Shown here in pieces: positions 53,471 to 63,912 of a stretch of DNA of 64,000 bases. The stretch is taken from assembly GCA_017469955.1 (NCBI GenBank), contig JAFUFJ010000015.1, positions 32,362 through 96,361 on the forward strand, written 5' to 3'. Below the pieces are notes generated by a model, which was not told the origin of the DNA, did not search any database, and was given only the letters and a program-made list of their open reading frames with translations. Position numbers and translations under genes: made by a program. The stretch comes from Prevotella sp. GTDB taxonomy: Bacteria > Bacteroidota > Bacteroidia > Bacteroidales > Bacteroidaceae. Positions within the stretch are counted from its first letter, which is position 1. The number at the start of each line of letters is the position of its first letter.

Positions 53471-54625
53471 TTACTCTGTAACCTGAACAGTAGCACGACG
53501 GTTGAACTGAATTGGAGACAGTTCGTTTACACCACCATGACCCTTAGTTGTGATCTTGTCGCGGCTTACACCCATCTTAACGAGTTCGTTAGCAACAGTC
53601 TCGGCACGCTTCTCTGACAACCACTGGTTGTGTGGAGCTTTACCGGTAGCGCTGTCAGCATAACCGTCAACCTTCAAGCCGAGGTTGTTCTCCTTAGCAT
53701 AAGTAGCAATACCCTTCACGTTAACAAGATCCTTCTGAGAAGCGATGTTGTACTTGTCGAGGTTGAAGAATACAGATACTGGAGTAGCAACGAGCTCCTT
53801 AACAGAAGTCGGCTGAGTTGCTTCTGGGCACTTGTGATTCTTGATAAGGTTGTTCAGACGATCGATTTCGCCATTAGCATCGTTAAGCTTAGCATTGAGG
53901 GCGTCAATCTGGCTCTGAGCAAGGCTCTTAATAGCGTCAACATCTGGAGTCTTCTCCCAAGTAGCTTTGCCAAGGTTGAAGGTCAAACCGAGCTCTGCAT
54001 AGAGGTTGTTGTCATGAGAGTCCCAACCACGGTTGTCAAGAGCTGTTCTTCCATTACCGTCAAGGTCGCCTTCGTAGCGGTTCCAACCAGCTTCGAGGTT
54101 CAGAGCAACGTGCTTGCTCAAGCGGAACTCGTTCAGGATACCAGCGCTAAGACCTGTAGCATAGAAGTTATTGGTCATTGAACGGCCAACACCACCACCT
54201 ACGAAAGGAATGAAATTCCAAACGCGCTTGGGGTTATAGCCAAGAAGCAGATTGCTAACATTGAAGAGGATGTGCTCCTGAGCAATCCAATACTTGTTGC
54301 AATTGTAGTCATTGTCGTCGTCGGTAACATTCTTACCCCAGATACCCTGCACCTTTGTACGGAGTCCGAGACCAGGAGTGAACCACTTACCGATAGCAAC
54401 AGCTGCACCAGGATTTGAACGGAACTTCTCAATTGGACTAATTGCGAGGTCCTGTCCGTGTTCCTGACCAGAATACCAAGCATTCCAGTTAGCGCCAGCC
54501 TGGATAAACCAGTTGCTCCAGAATGAATTAGTTGCCACACTGTACTTCAGTGTAGGATCTGCGTCCTGAGCCATTGTGGCCATAGACACGCTGGCAAAAG
54601 CCAGAACAATTAAAAACTTTTTCAT
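53471..54625 (-). CDS. OmpA-family outer-membrane protein
   Basis: The 384-residue protein has signal peptide MKKFLIVLAFASVSMATMAQ, an N-terminal beta-barrel (about 21-235; strands such as RVWNFIPFVGGGVGRSMTNNFYATGL), a short coiled coil (about 248-275, SQIDALNAKLNDANGEIDRLNNLI) and a C-terminal OmpA peptidoglycan-binding domain (about 285-384, GLKVDGYADSATGKAPHNQWLSEKRAETVANELVKMGV). It links outer membrane and peptidoglycan. A good promoter, 5' leader and own terminator show a single-gene unit, probably strongly expressed. Confidence 0.95.
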   Translation of the reverse strand: MKKFLIVLAFASVSMATMAQDADPTLKYSVATNSFWSNWFIQAGANWNAWYSGQEHGQDLAISPIEKFRSNPGAAVAIGKWFTPGLGLRTKVQGIWGKNVTDDDNDYNCNKYWIAQEHILFNVSNLLLGYNPKRVWNFIPFVGGGVGRSMTNNFYATGLSAGILNEFRLSKHVALNLEAGWNRYEGDLDGNGRTALDNRGWDSHDNNLYAELGLTFNLGKATWEKTPDVDAIKSLAQSQIDALNAKLNDANGEIDRLNNLIKNHKCPEATQPTSVKELVATPVSVFFNLDKYNIASQKDLVNVKGIATYAKENNLGLKVDGYADSATGKAPHNQWLSEKRAETVANELVKMGVSRDKITTKGHGGVNELSPIQFNRRATVQVTE

Positions 54626-54690
54626 AACTATTTTATTTAAATAATCAAAAATTTGTATTTGTCACATGAACGTATTTAACGTTTCGAGCG

Positions 54691-54722
54691 CAAAGTTAAG
54701 AAAAAAAACTTACACCATCAAT
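54691..54722 (-). promoter_or_regulatory. -33/-7 promoter of ompA
   Basis: On the minus strand, ATTG (54719-54722), 20 bp, then TAACTTTG (54691-54698). The leader to the ATG is about 65 bp and A/T-rich, common for highly translated Bacteroidota genes. Confidence 0.7.
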
Positions 54723-54795
54723 TTTTTTTGAGAAAATATCTAAATTAATGCAAAAAAAACGTTCGAAAAGCGTTTTTTTCCTGTTTTTAAGCCAT

Positions 54796-56634
54796 TTATG
54801 ACAACAAATGCTCGATTTCTTCTTGTGGCAAAATGTTCAATATAGACTTCCCGTCAGGCGTATGATTCACATTGGAACAGGCAAACAAGCTGTTAATGAG
54901 ATTCTCCATTTCGTCATTATTCATTATCTGACCATAGGGTTGGGCTGCATTACGGGCAAGACTGAGCGCCATAGAGTGGTGTATCTCCTCTACGGAAAAG
55001 GCACCCTGCTCAAGAGTTGAGTTGACAATGTCTTGCACCAAGTTGGCCACACTAAGGCCTTCCAGACCATCAGGAATGCCATTGACGGCATAGTCGCCCC
55101 TTCCCAAATCTGTGAGTTCAAAGCCTATTGACTCCATCTCAGGAAGCATCTTCTTGAGAACGACTGCTTCAGAGACAGGCAGATGCACTACTTCCGGGAA
55201 AAGAACCTTTTGGGAAATGGCGTTTCCCGCAGTCTTGCGTTTCATGTATTGCTCATATAAAATACGTACATGTGCGCGATGCTGGTCTACTATCAACAAC
55301 CCAGACTTGACGGCTGTCATAATATATTTCCCCTTATACTGGTAGTGAACGGGCGACCTGTCGACTATCATGCCACCCTTTGAAGAGGAAAGTTCGTCAA
55401 AGGAAGACGCATCAAACAGTCCTGTTTCCTGAGTTACCTCGCTCTCTGGCCTAAGTCCTTCATACAAGTCAGTCCAATGTTCAAGCGAAGAGTCATTCCT
55501 TTTATATTGCCGAGGCATGCTGTCCTTGAAAGGATTGTACTGGGGATTGTATTGAACGTGGGGGACTGGAGCATCTCTACGAGAAGGGTCAAACGCAGGA
55601 ATGTCAGGTTTTCCTTGCTGATCAAAATCAATTGCAGGCACATCATTGAACAATCCTATGGCTTCTTTTACCACAGCCAAAAGAATCTGCCATATGGACT
55701 GTTCGTTTGAAAACTTAATCTCCGTCTTTATCGGATGGATGTTTACATCAATGTCTTGAGGCGGAACTTCCAAATAAATGAAATAGGGAACCTGTTCTCC
55801 GACAGGAACAAGCCGTTCGAATGCTGTCATAACAGCCTTATGGAAATAAGGGTGTTTCATGTAACGCCCGTTGACAAAGAAGTATTGATGGGCTCCTTTT
55901 TTCTTTGCAGACTCCGGTTTGCCAACAAAACCCTTAATAGAACAGATGGTTGTATCGACGTTTATAGGCAAAAGATCCTGATTAAGTTTCTTCCCAAACA
56001 CATCAACTATACGCTGTCGAAGCCCGCCAGCCCTGAGATTAAGCAATTCTCCTCCATTGCTATGCAAGGTAAAAACAATCTCAGGATATACCAATGCTAT
56101 GCGTTGAAACGCTATTATAATGTTGTTAAGTTCTGTGGCATTCGACTTCAAGAACTTTCTTCGTGCCGGAACATTATAGAAAAGATTCTCCACTTTAAAG
56201 TTGCTTCCTACGGGGCAAGAGCAGATTTCTTGTTCTGTAAGACGAGAACCGGAGATGTAAAGATGCGTGCCAAGTTCACTATCAGGCTGACGGGAAAAAA
56301 GCTCTATTTGCGCAACTGCCGCAATAGAAGCCAAGGCTTCTCCTCGAAATCCCATTGTATGCAACTCAAATAGGTCTTCTGCTTTGGATATCTTTGATGT
56401 GGCATGACGCTCAAAAGCAAGTCTGGCATCTGTCTCCGACATTCCTTTTCCATTGTCAATTACCTGTATTAATGTACGGCCAGCATCGATCACTGCGACA
56501 TTGATTGCTGTCGCTTCTGCATCAACAGCATTCTCCATCAGCTCCTTGATGACGCTGGAAGGCCGTTGTATTACCTCACCTGCGGCAATCTGATTGGCTA
56601 CCGAATCGGGCAGCAACTGGATGATATCACTCAT
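54796..56634 (-). CDS. mutL: DNA mismatch repair protein MutL
   Basis: The 612-residue repair protein has a normal GHL ATPase N-terminus: QIAAGEVIQRPSSVIKELMENAVDAEA, DNGKGM and GFRGEALASIAAV. The C-terminal domain aligns, but the usual endonuclease motif DQHA-x2-E-x4-E reads DQHRAHVRILYE (about 444-455), with the first Glu replaced by Val. The C-terminal zinc motif CPHGRP is replaced by a NHTPDGKSIL segment. It is the last gene of the guaB-surA-surA-ostA run, 3 bp after the OstA-like gene. Confidence 0.96.
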   Translation of the reverse strand: MSDIIQLLPDSVANQIAAGEVIQRPSSVIKELMENAVDAEATAINVAVIDAGRTLIQVIDNGKGMSETDARLAFERHATSKISKAEDLFELHTMGFRGEALASIAAVAQIELFSRQPDSELGTHLYISGSRLTEQEICSCPVGSNFKVENLFYNVPARRKFLKSNATELNNIIIAFQRIALVYPEIVFTLHSNGGELLNLRAGGLRQRIVDVFGKKLNQDLLPINVDTTICSIKGFVGKPESAKKKGAHQYFFVNGRYMKHPYFHKAVMTAFERLVPVGEQVPYFIYLEVPPQDIDVNIHPIKTEIKFSNEQSIWQILLAVVKEAIGLFNDVPAIDFDQQGKPDIPAFDPSRRDAPVPHVQYNPQYNPFKDSMPRQYKRNDSSLEHWTDLYEGLRPESEVTQETGLFDASSFDELSSSKGGMIVDRSPVHYQYKGKYIMTAVKSGLLIVDQHRAHVRILYEQYMKRKTAGNAISQKVLFPEVVHLPVSEAVVLKKMLPEMESIGFELTDLGRGDYAVNGIPDGLEGLSVANLVQDIVNSTLEQGAFSVEEIHHSMALSLARNAAQPYGQIMNNDEMENLINSLFACSNVNHTPDGKSILNILPQEEIEHLLS

Positions 56635-56637
56635 ATT

Positions 56638-58398
56638 CTATTCCTCCTTTTCCTTTGCTGGGACCACGGTTTCTTCTGTCTTTTCTGTTCTTCCTTCCAC
56701 AGAATCAGCAGAGGAAACTGGCAGGACACCATTTTCTCTTCTGTTCAACTGTTGGACAGGAGCCTGTCGACGCTCAATCTCCTTAAGTTTTTCACCCTCT
56801 TGTTTTCCTCTCCACAGGAATATATCCTCCTTGTTTTTCGGCCGCAAATCTTCAAACCAGGCGAATTCTGCCAGTTTATATTTCTCGGGTGGTATCTGAG
56901 TCATCGGGTACATCACACTCTTATGACGAGTAGTCCAAATACGCTCAAGCTGCCTTTCCTGCGACATATACATCTTCATCGTATCCGTTTCTATATAGTT
57001 CAACCCGATGTAAGAGCTGTCTTTATCGTCTATTGTATAATAGATACCCTTCACATTGCCCATGGCTATAGTTCTTCTCACTACCCCATCTTCAAAGAAA
57101 GCCCCCATCTGCTTGGAGGATATCTGATTGTAATTGATGTCGTTCTCTCCCTTTTCTATCGACAATGCCTGACCAATCACGTAAGCCTTCCTGATGGTAC
57201 TGTCGTTCATATATACCTCTATCTTCTCTCCCAAGAGCTGCCTATTGGCATTCCACACAATGGGATCATGATACATTGTCATGCAAGAATCAAGCGAACT
57301 GAACACCAATGAGTCGCAGGCTGCTTGCACATCATGCCGATAAGCCTTTACTTTGTTATAAGCATGTATCAGTCGATATACCGAATCTGTTTCAATATTA
57401 TAAGTCTCTATCCTCAGGGTGTCGGCATGCATAAAGAGGGTATCGCCTTGAGAAAAGTCTTCGACGACGGCATTGCGTGTGGCATATCCCATACCGGTCT
57501 GCTCGTTATACTCCAGATAGTCACACCGCAAGGCGTTTTTATTGAGACTGTCAACATAGACGACAGCACCTATTCCTGTCCCCTCGCCTGTAGACTTGTC
57601 ATAGAACATGGTATCTCCCGTAATCGTCTTTTGTCCGTCAACAATCGTTGATCGGCTATACAACCTCACCCTATCACTACCCGTAGCGTAGAAGCCATCA
57701 TTCGTATCTATGTCTGTTTCACCAGTCTTGATGTGTGAAGGCCCCATGACATGAGCTTCCGAAAGACGCGTGTCATAGTAAAGAGTATCAGTGGTGACCG
57801 TTCTGTCCTCACCCTTTAACTGGACATTATAATAGAAACGTGCCTCGCGTGTATCGGTATAATACTCACCCCAGTCTGCCATTAGCCGGTCATTTTCGTC
57901 AACCAAGGTTCCGCCTTCTGAGAAATATGCCACTCCATACAAGCGGTCATAATTAAGACTGTCGGTATAAAGCGTCTGCTTGCGATGGCGCAAGACCACC
58001 TGCCTTCTGGCTCTCATTTCCTGAGTCTGGCCGTCATAGTCGCCATGATCACATGTCAGCGACAGGGTGTCTCCCTGCGTAAATCTCACATGGCCGAAGG
58101 CTTTCACTGCATTAGCCTCCTGATAGAAGAACGCGCTGTCACACTTCAGCACTGCTCCTTGGTGAAGAAACACCACATTACCGCTTACAATCTGGGCGTA
58201 TCTTGTCTCGGGATTAGCCCCATACATGTCATATCTCAACTCGTCTGCATGGCGCAAATACACCCGTGTATCGTCTTTCGACCCTTTTTTTTGTGCGAGA
58301 GTCGTCAGCGTCATACATAGGCCAAGCAGGCATAGAACCATCCTACAGGTTCTATGCCCACAAAGTATTTCTGCCTTATAATGACGTCTCTTAGTCAT
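56638..58398 (-). CDS. OstA/LptA-like outer-membrane biogenesis protein
   Basis: The 586-residue protein has an N-terminal signal segment (MVLCLLGLCMTLTTLAQ, about 20-36) and a long series of beta repeats with alternating hydrophobic residues (YAQIVSGNVVFLHQGAVLKCDSAFFYQEAN; GHVRFTQGDTLSLTCDHGDY). This is the beta-jellyroll pattern of OstA/LptA proteins, which bridge lipopolysaccharide across the periplasm. It is longer than E. coli LptA and has a charged C-terminus (EKTEETVVPAKEKEE). The start overlaps the preceding SurA-like gene by ATGA. Context with two periplasmic isomerases supports an envelope role. Confidence 0.85.
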   Translation of the reverse strand: MTKRRHYKAEILCGHRTCRMVLCLLGLCMTLTTLAQKKGSKDDTRVYLRHADELRYDMYGANPETRYAQIVSGNVVFLHQGAVLKCDSAFFYQEANAVKAFGHVRFTQGDTLSLTCDHGDYDGQTQEMRARRQVVLRHRKQTLYTDSLNYDRLYGVAYFSEGGTLVDENDRLMADWGEYYTDTREARFYYNVQLKGEDRTVTTDTLYYDTRLSEAHVMGPSHIKTGETDIDTNDGFYATGSDRVRLYSRSTIVDGQKTITGDTMFYDKSTGEGTGIGAVVYVDSLNKNALRCDYLEYNEQTGMGYATRNAVVEDFSQGDTLFMHADTLRIETYNIETDSVYRLIHAYNKVKAYRHDVQAACDSLVFSSLDSCMTMYHDPIVWNANRQLLGEKIEVYMNDSTIRKAYVIGQALSIEKGENDINYNQISSKQMGAFFEDGVVRRTIAMGNVKGIYYTIDDKDSSYIGLNYIETDTMKMYMSQERQLERIWTTRHKSVMYPMTQIPPEKYKLAEFAWFEDLRPKNKEDIFLWRGKQEGEKLKEIERRQAPVQQLNRRENGVLPVSSADSVEGRTEKTEETVVPAKEKEE

Positions 58399-59849
58399 TT
58401 AACCCATCCTTCGTATTGGTATTTTCCGTATTTATAGCGTTCTTTCATCTTCACTGGAGTGTGTTTGATCTTATCCTCTACCCAGTCGTGAATAAACTTT
58501 CCCCGCTCTTTTTGCAATACCAAATTACGCATCACCTGATAGTCTTCCGTGATGGTGGCCGTGTGACCTTCTATTCTATTCTTCAGCTTTACGATAGCAC
58601 AGACTGTCTTTCCCTTTGAGTTTTTCATCACAAATGCCGGAGAAATCTCCCCCACCTTCAGGTTTTCAACCGCGCGTTGTACTTCTGGAGAGAAGCCTCC
58701 GAGGTCGGCCATCGAGAATCTTGACGTTATTGAACGCTGGTATGGATCCTTATTTGCGAGCAGTCCATGGTTCACGCGGGTATCCTTGTCGTCAGACACA
58801 TACAATGCCATTTCTTCAAATTCATACTTACCCGCCCTGATTTCGTCGGCCAGAGAGTCCAGCTTTTGTTTCGTTTCGTCAATAGCCTCCTGCGAAACCT
58901 TGGGGTTCATCAGGATGTGGCGCACCTTGACTTTATCGCCTCGTTTGTCAACCAGCTGGATGATGTGATAGCCAAACTCAGACTCTACGATCTTTGATAT
59001 TTTCTTAGGATCCGTCAAATTGAATGCAACGGCAGCAAAAGCCGGGTCCAGTACGCCCCTTCCCATGTAGTCAAGTTCGCCACCTTGACGTCTGCTGGCT
59101 TCGTCTTCCGAATACAATGTAGCCAACGTAGCAAAGGGAGTCTCACCTTTGGTCACACGTTCTGTGAAGCTACGCAGCTGGTCTTTCACCCTGTTCACCT
59201 CCTCTACAGGTATCTTTGGCTGCTTCGTGATAATCTCGACTTCAACCTCGGTAGGCACGAACGGTATGCTGTCTTCAGGCAGATTCTTAAAATAGTCGCG
59301 CACTTCCGACGGGGTGACGCTCACGTCTTCCACCAATTGTTCCTGCATTCTGTTGACAAGCTGCGAATTTTTGAAATCTTCACGCAGGTCAGCCCTCATC
59401 TGCTTGACAGTCTTCTTTTGGATTCGCTCCAGTTCTTCCTGTGATTTTGCATACGAGATCCACTCATTGATCTGCTGATCTACGGCTGCAGATATCTCGG
59501 CCTCTGACACTTCTATCGAGTCCAGCTCGGCCTGATGCAGGAAAAGTTTCTGCACTGCGAGGCGCTCTGGTATCAGAAAATCGGGATCGCCGTCCCACTT
59601 GATGCCTTCCATCTCAGCCTGCAACCGCATGTTCTCTACGTCAGACTTCATGATGGGCTCATTACCCACCACCCAGATGACCTCGTCAACGATGCTGCTT
59701 TCGGGTATTTCAGCCTCATTAGGAGTAACGACGCTGTCCGGCAACAGATCCTGTTTGCCGGGCATGGAGCCGGTATCTGCCATGGGCATGCGGCCCATGG
59801 CGACGAGTCCGCATGCCATTCCCATGATGATTGTTAGTCGTTTCTTCAT
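58395..59849 (-). CDS. SurA-like peptidyl-prolyl isomerase 1
   Basis: The 484-residue chaperone starts at MKKRLTIIMGMACGLVAMG (ATG 59849), giving a signal peptide; the longer frame does not. It has an N-terminal SurA-like helical domain (VDEVIWVVGNEPIMKSDVENMRLQAE) and two parvulin regions, one with PFATLATLYSEDEASRRQGGELDYMGRG and GYHIIQLVDKRGDKVKVRHILM, and a second shorter one. It probably escorts outer-membrane proteins through the periplasm. It overlaps the OstA-like gene by 4 bp and follows the second isomerase by 68 bp. Confidence 0.92.
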   Translation of the reverse strand: MKKRLTIIMGMACGLVAMGRMPMADTGSMPGKQDLLPDSVVTPNEAEIPESSIVDEVIWVVGNEPIMKSDVENMRLQAEMEGIKWDGDPDFLIPERLAVQKLFLHQAELDSIEVSEAEISAAVDQQINEWISYAKSQEELERIQKKTVKQMRADLREDFKNSQLVNRMQEQLVEDVSVTPSEVRDYFKNLPEDSIPFVPTEVEVEIITKQPKIPVEEVNRVKDQLRSFTERVTKGETPFATLATLYSEDEASRRQGGELDYMGRGVLDPAFAAVAFNLTDPKKISKIVESEFGYHIIQLVDKRGDKVKVRHILMNPKVSQEAIDETKQKLDSLADEIRAGKYEFEEMALYVSDDKDTRVNHGLLANKDPYQRSITSRFSMADLGGFSPEVQRAVENLKVGEISPAFVMKNSKGKTVCAIVKLKNRIEGHTATITEDYQVMRNLVLQKERGKFIHDWVEDKIKHTPVKMKERYKYGKYQYEGWVK

Positions 59850-59917
59850 TCTTCTCTTGTTTACGTAAATGCTCCCAGTCCTGTTGACGGGCATGAGCGG
59901 AGCCTGTTGACCGTGGC

Positions 59918-61381
59918 TTAGTCGTGCTTGTTGACCGTGGCCAGCACGCTTTTGTCCACTTCTACCTTATATTTCTTCCTCAGTTTGGCCACCCATTGAT
60001 CCATCAGATATTCCTGATAGTCGTTCACAACCTGCCCTCTCACGTCTTCAAGGGCCTTCGGACTCTTCAGCAGTTTTCCGTAGGTTGCCGTATAGGGATA
60101 GTCCTGATGCAGTTTCTTCATTCCCTTCTGCTCGTTTTCATCGTCCACTTTGTCGCGGGTCTTAAACACTTCCTTGTCGACAATCTTGTTGTCGCCATTC
60201 TTGAAGTATCCCTTCTCTACGCGGATTCTCAAAACGCTGTCGTTGTTGAACGTCTCGCGAAGGGTCTGTGCCCACTTGTCAAAAGGCAGGCCTTTGACGG
60301 CTTTCTTCACCGCCGGAACATCCTCAGCATAGCGTGCCCGATAGGCCATACCCTTGAATCGGGGCTCCTCCCACTTATATTGCTTCTTGTTTTTCTTGAA
60401 ATACTGGTTCAGTCCAGCCTCGTCATTCTGAGCCTTGTTGTACACTTCTCTCATGGCAAGGTCGATCAACAGCAACCCGTCGTGGTATTCCTGGATGAGG
60501 TATTTCAGACTGGGGTCTTCGGCTTCCATGGCAGTTCTCTTCTCAGCCAGCACCTCTTCTGTCGTCTTGTTTTGTGCTTTTGCCAGTTCTTCTATCTTCT
60601 GGTCGATGATCTGTGTTCTGAGGCCTCGGTGCTCAATATAGTTGACAATGTTTGTCCTCAGCGAGTCATACGACGGATAGAGGCTCTTGTCCAGCACCTT
60701 TACAATGTGCCATCCGGCAGGAGTCGTGAAGGGACGGCTCGTCTCTCCGGGCTTCAGGTTCCAGCATACGTCCTCAAATTCCTTGTACAGGTAGCCCTTT
60801 TCCACCCATCCCAGCGAACCGCCTCGGCGAGCCGACTGTGGGTCTTCCGAATATTTCGTGGCCAGTTTTTCAAAGTCTTCACTTCTTTTCAGCTCACTAT
60901 AGATGGAGTCGATGCGTTGCTTTGCTGCAGCTTGCTGGTCGGCTGTTGCGTCCTGACGCATCATGACCAAGATGTGCAGGGGCTGCACAAGTCCGCCATT
61001 GGCGTCCACGCGCTGCTGAGCTTCGTCATACAGTTCGCGGGCCTTTGCCTCCACGTCAGCGTCGGTAATCATTGCCGGACGTATCTGCTGGTCGCGGTAT
61101 GTCTCAAACTCTCTTCTGATTGACGACACGGTGTCCAGCCGTTCGTCTTCCGCAGCAAGCACCTTCAACTTGTAATTGATGAAGAGGTCGACGTATTCTT
61201 CCACCGACTTCTTGTCAATCACGCCGTCCGTATTGTTCTTGTTATAGGAGTATTCAAATTCTGAGCGCAGCACCGGCTGCCCGTTGATGGTCATGATCAC
61301 GGGGTCGTTCTGAGTCTGTGCACTGGCTATTCCGCTCAACATCATCATCGCCGTCACGATGACATTCGTTCTCTTTTTCAT
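59918..61381 (-). CDS. SurA-like peptidyl-prolyl isomerase 2
   Basis: The 487-residue chaperone has signal peptide MKKRTNVIVTAMMMLSGIASAQ. An N-terminal helical region (PVIMTINGQPVLRSEFEYSYNKNN) leads to a parvulin domain (about 140-235) with QPLHILVMM, FEKLATKYSEDPQSARRGGSLGWVEKG and TPAGWHIVKVLDK. A long helical C-terminus ends KKYKVEVDKSVLATVNKHD. It is related to, but not a recent duplicate of, the next gene. It lies 32 bp after guaB. Confidence 0.92.
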   Translation of the reverse strand: MKKRTNVIVTAMMMLSGIASAQTQNDPVIMTINGQPVLRSEFEYSYNKNNTDGVIDKKSVEEYVDLFINYKLKVLAAEDERLDTVSSIRREFETYRDQQIRPAMITDADVEAKARELYDEAQQRVDANGGLVQPLHILVMMRQDATADQQAAAKQRIDSIYSELKRSEDFEKLATKYSEDPQSARRGGSLGWVEKGYLYKEFEDVCWNLKPGETSRPFTTPAGWHIVKVLDKSLYPSYDSLRTNIVNYIEHRGLRTQIIDQKIEELAKAQNKTTEEVLAEKRTAMEAEDPSLKYLIQEYHDGLLLIDLAMREVYNKAQNDEAGLNQYFKKNKKQYKWEEPRFKGMAYRARYAEDVPAVKKAVKGLPFDKWAQTLRETFNNDSVLRIRVEKGYFKNGDNKIVDKEVFKTRDKVDDENEQKGMKKLHQDYPYTATYGKLLKSPKALEDVRGQVVNDYQEYLMDQWVAKLRKKYKVEVDKSVLATVNKHD

Positions 61382-61413
61382 ATAGTTTTCTGTTTTTGTT
61401 AGTCCGTCGTTCT

Positions 61414-62964
<1,551 letters not shown>

Positions 62965-63067
62965 TCACCTTTTTATCACAACCATTAACACGATTTAATG
63001 ATAAAACAGGGAGAAGACACTCCCGACCTTCTCCCGTTTCCACGCCCCGACAGCCCCGACACCCGGC

Positions 63068-63151
63068 CGTACACCTAAGAAATATGCCCCATACACCTAA
63101 GATGTACAGGGCATACATGTGCCTGGTATCAAGCATACCAACGACGTGTAC
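63068..63151 (-). repeat. Family B 22-bp array B4, without GAGAA header
   Basis: Read on the minus strand: GTAC at 63151, then 13 bp to GTATG at 63138, 63116 and 63094, and GTACG at 63072, all 22 bp apart. At the header position (63174) the sequence is GGCAT instead of GAGAA. It begins about 36 bp after the stop codon of the upstream minus-strand gene. No gene is seen in 62899-63186. Confidence 0.85.
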
Positions 63152-63186
63152 GGGCGGGTATACCGGGCAATGCCGATGGGAAAGCT

Positions 63187-63912
63187 TTACTTCACATACT
63201 TCTTTCCATTCTTAACATACACGCCTTGCTGCGGTTCTTCGGCCAGACGACGGCCCTGCAGGTCATAGAAAGGGGCGCGCGCTCCGTCTTCTGAAACGCT
63301 TCGGATGCCCAGCTTGTCTGGGAATTCTTTCTGATAGATCAGCTTGCCGTTGCGCGAAAAGCGTTCCAGACACAGGATGTTTGGCTCGCGAGAAAAACTC
63401 CATGGCCACAGAAGTCCCCAGTTCATACTGCCTATCGTGCGGATGACCCAGTCTTGAACGTCATACTCATTGCCGTCCATCAGGGTCATCTTCTCGACGC
63501 CATCCGCCATAGACCAGTTGAAGTCATACAGGCAAGTCTCCTCGCCCGTGTCGCGAACCCGGCTTCCCACCTTGGGATATTCGCCATAGAGATACACACG
63601 TCCGGCATCTTCGCGGATGGCATAGTCGTAGGAACCGTACATCTCGGCTTCCCAAAAGAAATGGCCACTGCCGTCGATATGCTCGCGAACGACACGCTTA
63701 TAGACCGTTCCGCCTATCAAAGTATCACCCACAACGGTAAAGCGGACGCGCTCCCAATGGTCGTAATCAATGTAGTCGCAATACCGTGTCACAACCTCAT
63801 CCCAGGTCGTTCCCACGGGGAAGCACTCCTCAACATCGGCCTGACCATAAGCCGACACGCCGCAAAGCAGCATGCATGACAGCATAAGGCTCTTGATTAC
63901 ATACTTTTTCAT
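63187..63912 (-). CDS. Small secreted protein with Prevotella-type C-terminal tail
   Basis: The 241-residue protein starts at MKKYVIKSLMLSCMLLCGVSAYGQ (ATG 63912), preceded by a GGAGG ribosome-binding site; in-frame ATGs further upstream would hide both. After the signal peptide the protein is beta-rich and aromatic (YCDYIDYDHWERVRFTVVGDTLIGGTVYKRVV). The tail APFYDLQGRRLAEEPQQGVYVKNGKKYVK matches the common C-terminal element of Prevotella and Bacteroides secreted proteins, probably a secretion or anchoring signal. No enzyme motif is seen. Function unknown. Confidence 0.75.
   Translation of the reverse strand: MKKYVIKSLMLSCMLLCGVSAYGQADVEECFPVGTTWDEVVTRYCDYIDYDHWERVRFTVVGDTLIGGTVYKRVVREHIDGSGHFFWEAEMYGSYDYAIREDAGRVYLYGEYPKVGSRVRDTGEETCLYDFNWSMADGVEKMTLMDGNEYDVQDWVIRTIGSMNWGLLWPWSFSREPNILCLERFSRNGKLIYQKEFPDKLGIRSVSEDGARAPFYDLQGRRLAEEPQQGVYVKNGKKYVK

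Noticed and set aside
53202-53486. Short plus-strand open frame after asnS (about 94 codons)
   Set aside because: It begins inside array B3 and runs through the ompA terminator into the ompA end. Composition is low-complexity and there is no ribosome-binding site or promoter.
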